Shown piece after piece: positions 41,721 through 49,388 of a DNA stretch of 64,000 bases. The DNA lies in assembly GCA_942491115.1 (NCBI GenBank), contig CALNZV010000019.1:62001-126000 (forward strand), written 5' to 3'. Position 1 is the first letter of the stretch. Each line of letters starts with the position of its first letter. This DNA is from CALNZV01 sp942491115. GTDB taxonomy: Bacteria > Desulfobacterota > Desulfobacteria > Desulfobacterales > UBA5852. Below the pieces are notes generated by a model. That model did no database searches, was not told the DNA's origin, and worked only from the letters and a program-made list of their open reading frames with translations. A program made the translations under genes and the position numbers.

Positions 41721-44425
41721 TGCTTCACGCCCTTCGGGTATCCCACTGGCGAAGCCTTCTTGACACCGTGGCCATCGGGCCTTTCAGCGACCGCCTGAAC
41801 GTGGTTCACGCGCCCAACGGAACCGGCAAGTCCTCCCTTTTCGAGGCGATGCGCCGTGGGCTGTTCGACGCCCACCAGGTCAAGGGAAAGGACATCGAAG
41901 CCGTTCGACCCTGGGGTCGGCGCCTGGCACCCGGCGTCCGGATCGACTTCTCTCAATCCGGTGTCACCTACCGGATGGAAAAAACCTTTCTCGACACCCC
42001 CCGGTCGCGGCTATCGAGATTCGAGGAGGGACATTGTCGACCCCTCGCCGATGGCCGGAACGCCGACACCATGATCCGGGAGATTCTCTCCGCTCAGGAA
42101 GGGCCTGGCCGGGGGCTTTCCAGGCAGGAACACTGGGGGATGGCCCAGGCGCTGTGGGTACCCCAGGGGGCGTTGCATTTGGAGTCCCTCTCGGAGATGG
42201 TCACTGGGCAAATCCGATCTGCCCTGGGCGTTCAGATCAGCGGAGAGGGGGGAAGCCGCCTCGAGGAATTGCTTGCCGAGCTCTACCTCGACCACTTCAC
42301 CAAGGGCGGGAGAATGAAAACCGGCAAGCAGGCCCCACCCCTCACTGGCTTGTTGGGTCAGCGCGATGCCGCTGCCCACACCCATCGACGGTGTCTGGTT
42401 CAACAACAGCAGTTTGAGGAAGCCTCGCGGGCGGTGGAAGATGCCCGCCTGAAGCGAAGGCAACTGAGGATACAGGCTGACGCCCTTCGGGAGACGGTCA
42501 ACCAAACCCGCCGGCAGGTGGAGGCCTGGCAGGCGCTCCAGGATGCCCTTGAACACAAACGCCGGGAGGAAAAAGCCGCGCGAGAGCGCTACGATGCCTT
42601 GCACCGGTCATTGGAGATGATCCGAAAGACCAGTGAGGAAATCGACAGCTCAGGGATATCGGTTGAATCCGGACTCCAGACCCAAAGCGGGCTCGCGGCG
42701 GATCAAAAAGCCTCGGCCAGAGCAGTGGATGACGCCAGAGCAGCCCTTGAACATGCCCGACGCCGACGCTCCGACCTGGAAACCCTTTCCTCCGAGGTCG
42801 ACACCGCCCGCCGGTACGTATCGGACTCCAAAGACCGCCAAACCCTTTCGGCGCAGGTTGAAAAGCTCCGTCAGCTGGAATCCGATCTGAAACAGTGCGG
42901 CGACCGTCGCGCCGAGGTGGTGGCGCCCGAGGAGAACACCATCCGTCAGGTCCGTCAAACCCACAGGGCCATGGACAAAGCGGAAGCCGCCCTTCAAGCC
43001 TCCCTGATCCACCTGACACTGCGAACCGACCAATCCACGACCGTGCGCCGGCGCGGGGCCGAAACCCAGCAAACGGTTGAAAGGGGAAGCGAAACCACCT
43101 TTTCAGGGTCCCCCGAGGTCGAAGTGGTGGTCGACGGGTTCGGGGTCATCCGCGCCTCCGGCCCCGAAGGCAATGCCGAGAGTCATCAGCAGATGCTCCA
43201 GGACTCCAGGCGGCAACTCGACACGCTCACCCGCCCCTATGGCACCCAGGATGCCGAGGGGCTTCAGCTTCTGCGGGACAGAGCAGGGGATCTTGACCGC
43301 CAGAGACAGCATTTGAATGAGCAGATAGAGATCCTCCTCGACGGAACCACCAGAGATGAACTCATCCAGGGCCTGGCGGAACTGGATATTCGCTGCCGCT
43401 CCGCACTAGAGCGGTTTCCGGACTGGGGGAAGACCCCACCGGCTCTCAGCCAGCTTCAGAGCGCCTTCGACCGACAGCGCAAAACCGTTGAAGAGGCCGT
43501 TGACAGCGCTGAAAATGACTGGGAGACTGCACGCGCATCCCTTCTAACCATCGAAAGGCGGCTGACGGAAACCACCGCCGCCCTGAAAAACGACCGCCTG
43601 AACCTCGACAGGGCAAAGGCGCGCCTCAAGGACCTGACGGATGGACAGCAGTCTATCGACGCGATGACGTCGGCCAGAACGGAGGCCCTCATGGCGTGGG
43701 AGGCCTCGAAAACCAGGGCCGATCAATGTGAAAGGAGACTGAAGGCATTCACTGCCGATCCCGGGAAATCGCTTCAAGCACTCGAAAAACAATTGGACGC
43801 ACTGGAAACCGACGAACTGGCCTCCCGGGACGAGGAAAACGCCGCTGCCGGCCGTCTCTCGACCCTTGCCGCCGAGGGAACCTACTCCAAGCTGTCCGAA
43901 TCCCAGGAGAACCTGGCGATTCTCGATGAATCGATCCGCCGCGAGACCCTGCGCTCGGAGGCCATCAACCTTCTCTACGGCACGGTCACGGCCTGCAAGG
44001 CGGAAATGCTTTCTGCCGTTGCGGAGCCGGTAGAGCGCGCCGCTACCCGAATGCTGTCCCGCATCGTGGGTCCCCGCCTGGGCTCTGTCCGCCTCACCGA
44101 ATCCTTCGTTCCCGCCGGGGTCCACCCCGAGATCACCCCGGAGACGGTTGATTGGACAAACCTCTCCGGCGGCGAGCAGGAGCAGCTCTTTCTCATTGCA
44201 CGCCTCGCTTTGGGGCAAGTCCTAGCCGCATCCGAACGTCAGCTGGTGGTACTGGACGATGTTCTCAATGCGACCGACACAGGCCGGCTGTCCCGAATGT
44301 TAGACCTCCTGGAAGAGGCTTCAGACCGCCTTCAGATCGTCATTCTCACCTGCCACCAGGAACGCTACCGGGCATTGAATCAGGCGGCGTTTTTCGATCT
44401 ACAGAAGCAGCTCGGTCCCGAATGA
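41717..44425 (+). CDS. SbcC/YhaN-like SMC-type ATPase without zinc hook
   Basis: A 902-residue Rad50/SbcC-like ATPase. Walker A is APNGTGKSS (residues 32-40), the Q-loop region follows, and near the C terminus are the signature LSGGEQEQLFLIARLAL and Walker B QLVVLDDVLNATD. Two long Arg/Glu/Gln-rich coiled-coil regions (about 215-430 and 510-780) flank a central non-coil segment reading VEVVVDGFGVIRASGP. No CxxC zinc hook exists anywhere in the protein (all seven Cys are isolated). It is paired with the SbcD-like gene by a 4-base overlap, so they likely form a DNA end-processing complex. This hook-less arrangement resembles YhaN. Confidence 0.87.
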   Translation: MMLHALRVSHWRSLLDTVAIGPFSDRLNVVHAPNGTGKSSLFEAMRRGLFDAHQVKGKDIEAVRPWGRRLAPGVRIDFSQSGVTYRMEKTFLDTPRSRLSRFEEGHCRPLADGRNADTMIREILSAQEGPGRGLSRQEHWGMAQALWVPQGALHLESLSEMVTGQIRSALGVQISGEGGSRLEELLAELYLDHFTKGGRMKTGKQAPPLTGLLGQRDAAAHTHRRCLVQQQQFEEASRAVEDARLKRRQLRIQADALRETVNQTRRQVEAWQALQDALEHKRREEKAARERYDALHRSLEMIRKTSEEIDSSGISVESGLQTQSGLAADQKASARAVDDARAALEHARRRRSDLETLSSEVDTARRYVSDSKDRQTLSAQVEKLRQLESDLKQCGDRRAEVVAPEENTIRQVRQTHRAMDKAEAALQASLIHLTLRTDQSTTVRRRGAETQQTVERGSETTFSGSPEVEVVVDGFGVIRASGPEGNAESHQQMLQDSRRQLDTLTRPYGTQDAEGLQLLRDRAGDLDRQRQHLNEQIEILLDGTTRDELIQGLAELDIRCRSALERFPDWGKTPPALSQLQSAFDRQRKTVEEAVDSAENDWETARASLLTIERRLTETTAALKNDRLNLDRAKARLKDLTDGQQSIDAMTSARTEALMAWEASKTRADQCERRLKAFTADPGKSLQALEKQLDALETDELASRDEENAAAGRLSTLAAEGTYSKLSESQENLAILDESIRRETLRSEAINLLYGTVTACKAEMLSAVAEPVERAATRMLSRIVGPRLGSVRLTESFVPAGVHPEITPETVDWTNLSGGEQEQLFLIARLALGQVLAASERQLVVLDDVLNATDTGRLSRMLDLLEEASDRLQIVILTCHQERYRALNQAAFFDLQKQLGPE

Positions 44426-44574
44426 GAGACCGCACCCTGACCAGGCAAATCAAGGCCACCTTCCCCGGCAAGAGCATCCGGGAGAGATCTTTCCCGGAAG
44501 GTCGGCGCGGCTGACCCCTTTCGGACAATGGCCGGTCCTCTCTGACACCCGAACCTACTCACCGAATTACATTC

Positions 44575-44603
44575 TTGACAATAGTTAAAAATGCAACTAT
44601 TAT
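44575..44603 (+). promoter_or_regulatory. Strong promoter with embedded operator-like repeat for the Lrp gene
   Basis: Consensus TTGACA (44575-44580), exactly 17 bases and TATTAT (44598-44603). Inverted repeats AATAGTT (44580-44586) and AACTATT (44595-44601) with an 8-base spacer fill the space between the two boxes. This layout is that of an autorepressor site; binding by the encoded Lrp protein is inference. Confidence 0.75.
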
Positions 44604-44627
44604 TCTATATTAAAGGAGATAAATAGA

Positions 44628-45095
44628 ATGATTGATGATATAGGCCTTAAAATTCTGAAAATTCTTCAGGAAAAGGCCAGGATACCCAACGTCGAGGTGG
44701 CCAGACAGGTGGGAATGGCTCCTTCCGCCGTTCTGGAGCGCATCCGGAAACTGGAAAACCAAGGCGTTATCGATGGCTACGAGGTTCGGCTAAATCCCGA
44801 ACGGTTTCGATTTAATCTGGTTGCCTTCCTCGTTATCGGGATTGCTCCCTCGGCGGATCAACGGGAGATCGGCCGAGCCCTCGCTATCATCGACGAGGTC
44901 CAGGAAGTCCATTTCATTGCAGGAAAAGACGGCTTCCTCGTCAAGATCAGGGCCCAGGATCCCCACGAGCTCGACGAACTACTTCGGAAGCGGATCCGCT
45001 CCATACCGGGCATCGGCTCCATCATCTCTCACATCGCCCTGGCCACCCACAAGGAAACGGCACGAATTCCCATCAGGGACCCGGAGCCCGCCTGA
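44628..45095 (+). CDS. Lrp/AsnC-family transcriptional regulator
   Basis: A 155-residue regulator with an N-terminal helix-turn-helix (residues 5-50: ILKILQEKARIPNVEVARQ and PSAVLERIRKLENQGVIDGY) and a C-terminal RAM/ligand domain (about 65-145), which binds amino acids in octamers. An AAAGGAG site precedes the ATG. Its own promoter contains a perfect inverted repeat between -35 and -10. dapL starts 125 bases downstream, on the same strand. A link to lysine or diaminopimelate supply is plausible but inferred from adjacency. It could equally be a global regulator. Confidence 0.92.
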   Translation: MIDDIGLKILKILQEKARIPNVEVARQVGMAPSAVLERIRKLENQGVIDGYEVRLNPERFRFNLVAFLVIGIAPSADQREIGRALAIIDEVQEVHFIAGKDGFLVKIRAQDPHELDELLRKRIRSIPGIGSIISHIALATHKETARIPIRDPEPA

Positions 45096-45220
45096 TCGAC
45101 AACCGATCCGGGCCGCTGCCGGCCGTCCTGCCCCCCCGATGGGGGCTGAAGGCGACGGGATAAATGAACGCCATCTGCGACCGGCGATCTCAACAACGCC
45201 ATTTGGAAAAGGAACATCTC

Positions 45221-46444
45221 ATGATTCGAGTCAACGAAAACTATCTCAAACTCCAATCTTCCTATCTCTTCAGTGAAATCGCCAAACGGGTTCAAGGCTT
45301 CCAATCCGAGAACCCGGATGTGGAGGTGATCAAGCTCGGCATCGGCGACGTCACCCATCCCCTGCCCGCTGCCTGTATCCAGGCATTTCATGAAGGGGTG
45401 GATGAAATGGCCGATGCCAAAACCTTTCGGGGCTACGGTCCGGAACAGGGCTATCCCTTCCTTCGGGAACGGATTGCTCAAGACGATTTCCATACCAGGG
45501 GCGCGGACATATCCCCGGACGAAATTTTCATCAGCGACGGGTCCAAATGCGACACCGGTAATTTCCAGGAGCTTTTTTCGGAAGACATCCGGGTGGCCAT
45601 CCCCGATCCGGTCTATCCGGTCTACCTCGACACCAATGTCATGGCAGGGCGAACAGGCGCATTTCATGACGGCCGTTACGAGGGCATCGTCTACATGGAG
45701 AGCACACGGGAGAACGGATTCATACCGTCGCTGCCGGAAGCGCCGGTCGATCTGATCTATCTATGCTTCCCCAACAACCCCACGGGAGCCACCATCACCA
45801 AGGAAGCGCTGGCGCAATGGGTGGACTATGCCCGGCATCACAAGGCGCTGATCCTCTTCGACGCCGCCTACGAGGCGTTCATCCGGGACGACCGGCTGCC
45901 CCACTCCATCTACGAGATCAGGGGCGCCAGGGAGGTGGCGGTCGAATTTAGAAGCTTTTCGAAGCTTGCGGGATTTACCGGCACCCGATGTGCGTTTACG
46001 GTGGTTCCGAAGGACGTCAAGATCTGGGACAAAAGCGGTCATGCCCATTCCCTGCACGGTTTCTGGAACCGTCGCCATACCACCAAGTTTAACGGCGTCT
46101 CCTTTCCGGTGCAGAAAGCAGCGGCCGCCGCATACAGCCCAGAGGGCAAAGTTCAGATCAAAACCCTGATCGACGGTTACCTCGAAAATGCCGCCATCGT
46201 CCGCCGGGAAATGGAAGCCCTTGGATTCGATTTCGTGGGGGGAGAGAATTCGCCCTACATCTGGATCGACAGCGGTCGGGATGCCTGGACCTTTTTCGAT
46301 CTGCTCTTGAGCCAGGCGGGGGTCGTCTGCACCCCGGGACCCGGCTTCGGGCGTTGCGGCGACGGCTACATCAGGATCAGCGCCTTCAACAGCCGTGACA
46401 ACGTTCGAAGGGCAATGGAACGCATCCGAGAGGCCCTGACCTGA
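45221..46444 (+). CDS. dapL: LL-diaminopimelate aminotransferase
   Basis: A 407-residue PLP enzyme that converts tetrahydrodipicolinate directly to LL-diaminopimelate for lysine and murein. Family features are the opening MIRVNENYLKLQSSYLF, KLGIGDVTHPLP, the FRGYGPEQGYPFLRE segment, DPVYPVYLDTNVMAGR, CFPNNPTGA and the PLP-binding lysine K248 in SFSKLAGFTG. Length agrees with DapL (about 410). The start at 45221 has AAGGA upstream; the frame runs back to 45164 without homologous sequence. It is downstream of the Lrp gene, so coregulation is possible. The succinylase-type DAP genes are not seen here. Confidence 0.93.
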   Translation: MIRVNENYLKLQSSYLFSEIAKRVQGFQSENPDVEVIKLGIGDVTHPLPAACIQAFHEGVDEMADAKTFRGYGPEQGYPFLRERIAQDDFHTRGADISPDEIFISDGSKCDTGNFQELFSEDIRVAIPDPVYPVYLDTNVMAGRTGAFHDGRYEGIVYMESTRENGFIPSLPEAPVDLIYLCFPNNPTGATITKEALAQWVDYARHHKALILFDAAYEAFIRDDRLPHSIYEIRGAREVAVEFRSFSKLAGFTGTRCAFTVVPKDVKIWDKSGHAHSLHGFWNRRHTTKFNGVSFPVQKAAAAAYSPEGKVQIKTLIDGYLENAAIVRREMEALGFDFVGGENSPYIWIDSGRDAWTFFDLLLSQAGVVCTPGPGFGRCGDGYIRISAFNSRDNVRRAMERIREALT

Positions 46445-46536
46445 AGGTTCGGTACCTGGCGTGGAATTCCTCGGGAAGGGCACCCATCTGTTTCCGCCAT
46501 TGCCAAACCGTTCCCCCCGGGACCGGGGTCGGCCGG

Positions 46537-46565
46537 TTGACCGACCAAGCGCCCGAGGCTATCAT
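46537..46565 (+). promoter_or_regulatory. Promoter of the secretin-domain gene
   Basis: TTGACC (46537-46542), a 17-base spacer and TATCAT (46560-46565). The transcript would carry a leader of about 245 bases that holds a TCCACCA/TGGTGGA inverted repeat (46710-46716, 46742-46748) and a mini-ORF at 46777. Confidence 0.5.
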
Positions 46566-46776
46566 GTCGACCCATCGCTTCTTCGGATTTAGATCGAACC
46601 CATCCTTACCGAACGCACATGCACTGCATCGGTCTCGACATCCGGCGGCGGCTTTTTTTGGAGCCTATCGTGCCGACCACTGGGCAAAAGGTCGGGTTCT
46701 TGCATAATTTCCACCACGAAAGAGCCGGCAGCCAGAACTTATGGTGGATACCGGTGGTAACCCCCGAGAGGAGGAA

Positions 46777-46815
46777 ATGACCCTGGATCATAGCGCCGTC
46801 GATCCTGGGGAATAG
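46777..46815 (+). CDS. Possible 12-residue leader peptide
   Basis: ATG-ACC-CTG begins after AGAGGAGGAA, a very strong ribosome-binding site, and ends at TAG 46813-46815, 4 bases before the ATG of the next gene. The product would be MTLDHSAVDPGE. The downstream gene has no clear ribosome-binding site of its own, so translational coupling is possible. Amino-acid content gives no attenuation clue. Confidence 0.4.
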   Translation: MTLDHSAVDPGE

Positions 46816-46819
46816 ACCC

Positions 46820-47728
46820 ATGAAGCGTTATCGGACATCGCCCGCCCCGTCAAGGGTTTCCAGAGCTTGGCCAGCCGTACGCCGGCTGGTGAATTTCATA
46901 TGGGTTACGGTGACGGTAATGACCCTTGCCTGGCAGGCAACGGCCGGTCCGGTTCCGGAACCCGTGGTGGAAATCGTCCCGGTCGTTCATCGAACGGCTA
47001 GAGACCTTCTGCCCCTGCTCCGCCCCCTCAGTGGCCCTGAAGGTCACGTGTCGGCGGACTCGCGATCCAACCGCATCGTCATCGTGGACACCCCTGACCG
47101 GGTTCGGACCATTCAGAGACTCATCCGCCAGATCGATCAGCCGGTGAAGCGCTTCAGGGTGGCCCTCCAGGTGTCGGCGGAGGCTTCAAACGAAGAAACC
47201 GCGGTGGAAGCCGATGGTCGGGTGGAAACCGACGAGGGATCGATCGAAGTCGGGTCACCCGGTCCAGAGGACGGCGTCCGGGTCCGTGGTGGCTTTCAGC
47301 GCCAGAGGACCCTTCAATCCGGCGACTATTCGGTGGTTCTTGATTCCGGAGGATCGGCCACCATTATGGTGGGAAGGGACGTTCCCTACCGCAGTGAATG
47401 GGAGCATATCTGCCGCCGGAAAGGCATGATCGCCAGGGGCGTTGAATTTAAAGAGGTGGGGACCGGATTTTATGTGGAACTGATGGTGGTCGGCAAGCAG
47501 GCGCGCCTGGATCTCTCGCCGACCGTCCGCTTTGTTACCCGCTCAGGCTCTAAACGGGTGCAGCCCTTTACTGATGCCCAGACATCCCTGACCATTCCCC
47601 TTGGCCTATGGATCGAGGTGGCCGGGTCCGAGACCCAAACCGATGCCTTGACCCGAGCGGTCCTGAAGTCTGCCCAAGGCACCGAAGGCCGTTCGCTCGC
47701 CATGAAAATAAGGGTCGACCCGATGTGA
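46820..47728 (+). CDS. Exported secretin N-domain-like protein
   Basis: A 302-residue protein with an N-terminal membrane/signal segment (about 24-42, VNFIWVTVTVMTLAWQATA). Residues about 48-110 match a secretin N (NolW-like) domain: VEIVPVVHRTARDLLPLLRPL and SNRIVIVDTPDRVRTIQRLIRQID. The remainder (about 165-300) resembles the beta-rich secretin core start, with PTVRFVTRSG and LTIPLGLWIEVAG, but is too short to form an outer-membrane channel. It may be a periplasmic partner of a secretion system or pilus not in this window. Its start is 4 bases after a mini-ORF with a strong ribosome-binding site. Confidence 0.72.
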   Translation: MKRYRTSPAPSRVSRAWPAVRRLVNFIWVTVTVMTLAWQATAGPVPEPVVEIVPVVHRTARDLLPLLRPLSGPEGHVSADSRSNRIVIVDTPDRVRTIQRLIRQIDQPVKRFRVALQVSAEASNEETAVEADGRVETDEGSIEVGSPGPEDGVRVRGGFQRQRTLQSGDYSVVLDSGGSATIMVGRDVPYRSEWEHICRRKGMIARGVEFKEVGTGFYVELMVVGKQARLDLSPTVRFVTRSGSKRVQPFTDAQTSLTIPLGLWIEVAGSETQTDALTRAVLKSAQGTEGRSLAMKIRVDPM

Positions 47729-47759
47729 CCCTATCCAGAAACGGAGGATGTCCCATTCC

Positions 47760-48083
47760 ATGAGTGAACTGAAGGGATTTCAGAAACGCTATCTCAGGGG
47801 GCGGGCTCACGGCCTCAAGCCGATCGTCCTGGTCGGCCAAAAGGGTGTCAGCGAGGAACTGGTGCGGTTCGTCGACGATGCCTTGAACGCCCATGAATTG
47901 ATCAAGGTGAGGTTCAACGAGCACAAGGGAAAAGAGGAGAAGACCCTGTTGTCGGCGGAGATCTGCAAAGAAACCGGCAGCACCGTGGCGGGCATGGTGG
48001 GTCACACGGTGATTTTGTTCCGCCCCCACCCGACGCCCGACAAGCGCAAGATCGTCCTTCCCACCACCGATCCCGGGCCATGA
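47760..48083 (+). CDS. yhbY: YhbY/CRM-domain RNA-binding protein
   Basis: A 107-residue protein with a single CRM domain: LKGFQKRYLRGRAHGLKPIV, then VGQKGVSEELVRFVDDALNAHELIKVR (parts of one conserved block), and the GTVAGMVGHTVILFRPH end. YhbY associates with pre-50S particles and helps ribosome assembly. GGAGG lies at 47743-47747; the first ATG (47748) would have no spacing, so the ATG at 47760 is the true start. It follows the secretin-domain gene by 31 bases and is convergent with the transglycosylase. Confidence 0.9.
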   Translation: MSELKGFQKRYLRGRAHGLKPIVLVGQKGVSEELVRFVDDALNAHELIKVRFNEHKGKEEKTLLSAEICKETGSTVAGMVGHTVILFRPHPTPDKRKIVLPTTDPGP

Positions 48084-48123
48084 GTGGAATCCGCTGCCCG
48101 AAGCCCCCGCCGGCGCGGGTCCG

Positions 48124-49265
48124 TTACCGGATCCCCCCAGCCCCACGATAGATGACCAGCCGGTCCCCGGGATGGATGGGTTTCGAGGCATCGATCCGGT
48201 TCCAAATCAGCAGCGCCGGCAGCGGAACCTCGAACTGGTCGGCGATGGTGGACAGACTGTCGCCGGCCTGAACCACATAGATCCGCTCCTGACGATCCCG
48301 TATCCAGGCCTTGAACGCCACGCGAAAACGCCCCTCGAACCCACTGGTCGATCCTGCCGGACCGAAGATTTGGTGCCGGCCCTTCTCGAGGTAGTGCCCA
48401 CGGATCTCGGGATTGAGATCCTTCAACCGCTTGAAATCCGTTCCGGCTGCCTGGGCCACCACCGTCAGCGGGGTCTCCTCTGGACACTCGACGTCGATGG
48501 GCTCGAAGGAAAGGGGGGGATAATAGTCGTTCTCACCCAATAGAAACCCATACCGTTCAGGCGATTGAAAAATCAGCTTCACCGACACCACACGGAACAA
48601 GTAGCGCTGGGTCTCCAGGGGGAGATAGAGGCGATAATAATCCGTCAGGCCCTGGGCCAGAATCTCCGCCTTCAGCCCCTCTTCCCCCATATTGAAGGCC
48701 GCAGCGGCAAGGGCCCACCCTTCGAGGTCCTCGTAGAGTGTTGCCAGATATCTGACCGCTGCCGCCGTGGATTTGATGATGCTGCGACGATCGTCCATGC
48801 TGCGGTCCACCCTCAGACCAAAGCGGCGGGCGGTCTCCGGCATGAACTGCCAGAATCCCACCGCTCCCCGCGGCGATCCCACATGGGGCCGCAATGCACT
48901 TTCGGCAACCGCCAGGTATTTCAAATCATCGGGAAGACCGTTTTCTTTGAGAGCGGCCTCGATGATGGGAAAGTAGCGCCGGGACCGCTTCAGCCAGAGC
49001 AGCACCTGGGGGCGGTCCCAAAGGGGGAGATCATCAGTTCTTTTTCGAGGCGCTCCAGCACCTCCGGGTCCTCGATGGGGACGGATTCCCCGCAGAAGCT
49101 GAGAGGACCCGCCACCTGAATACTGGAAAGCAGGGAGGGAGGGGGATCAGCCGCCTCAGCCCCATTGACGAGCGCCCCCCCTGCAGCCGCGACCCCTAAG
49201 CATACGAGGGTCAACAACATCCGTCGGAGAAAAGGCATTTCAAACAGGGATTCGGGGGGTGGCAT
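48124..49265 (-). pseudogene. MltD-like lytic transglycosylase with LysM, frameshifted
   Basis: One gene split over two frames. The 5' part (49265 to 48990) has a signal peptide (MLLTLVCLGVAAAGGALV) and VPIEDPEVLERLEKELMISPF, then runs into a stop. The 3' part (48124-49005) continues with LWLKRSRRYFPIIEAALKE, the catalytic ESALRPHVGSPRGAVGFWQF region (Glu of the SLT fold) and AAFNMGEEG, then a C-terminal LysM (YVVQAGDSLSTIADQFEVP). Homologous alignment would need a one-base change in the run CCCAAAGGGGG at 49017-49027 (plus strand). The intact product would be about 375 residues, cutting glycan strands in the periplasm. Either a real mutation or a homopolymer error in the sequence. Confidence 0.78.
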
Positions 49266-49388
49266 GGACGGGTCTCCGTAAACGGGCGCTTCCGTTTATC
49301 GCCTGCTTCCATGGGGCACAGGAGTGACCAGGCCCCTTTTACCGCCAGCGGTTCAGTCGAGGACAGGGATCTTCACTGGGTTCGGCGG

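Noticed and set aside
40602..44425. Calling the SbcCD-like pair a phage-defence system
   Set aside because: Context is suggestive only; all motifs also fit housekeeping DNA repair, and no toxin or other defence gene is adjacent.
49017..49027. Programmed frameshift in the MltD-like gene
   Set aside because: The run does not form a standard X XXY YYZ slippery heptamer in frame, and no stimulating structure was evident; mutation or sequence error is simpler.
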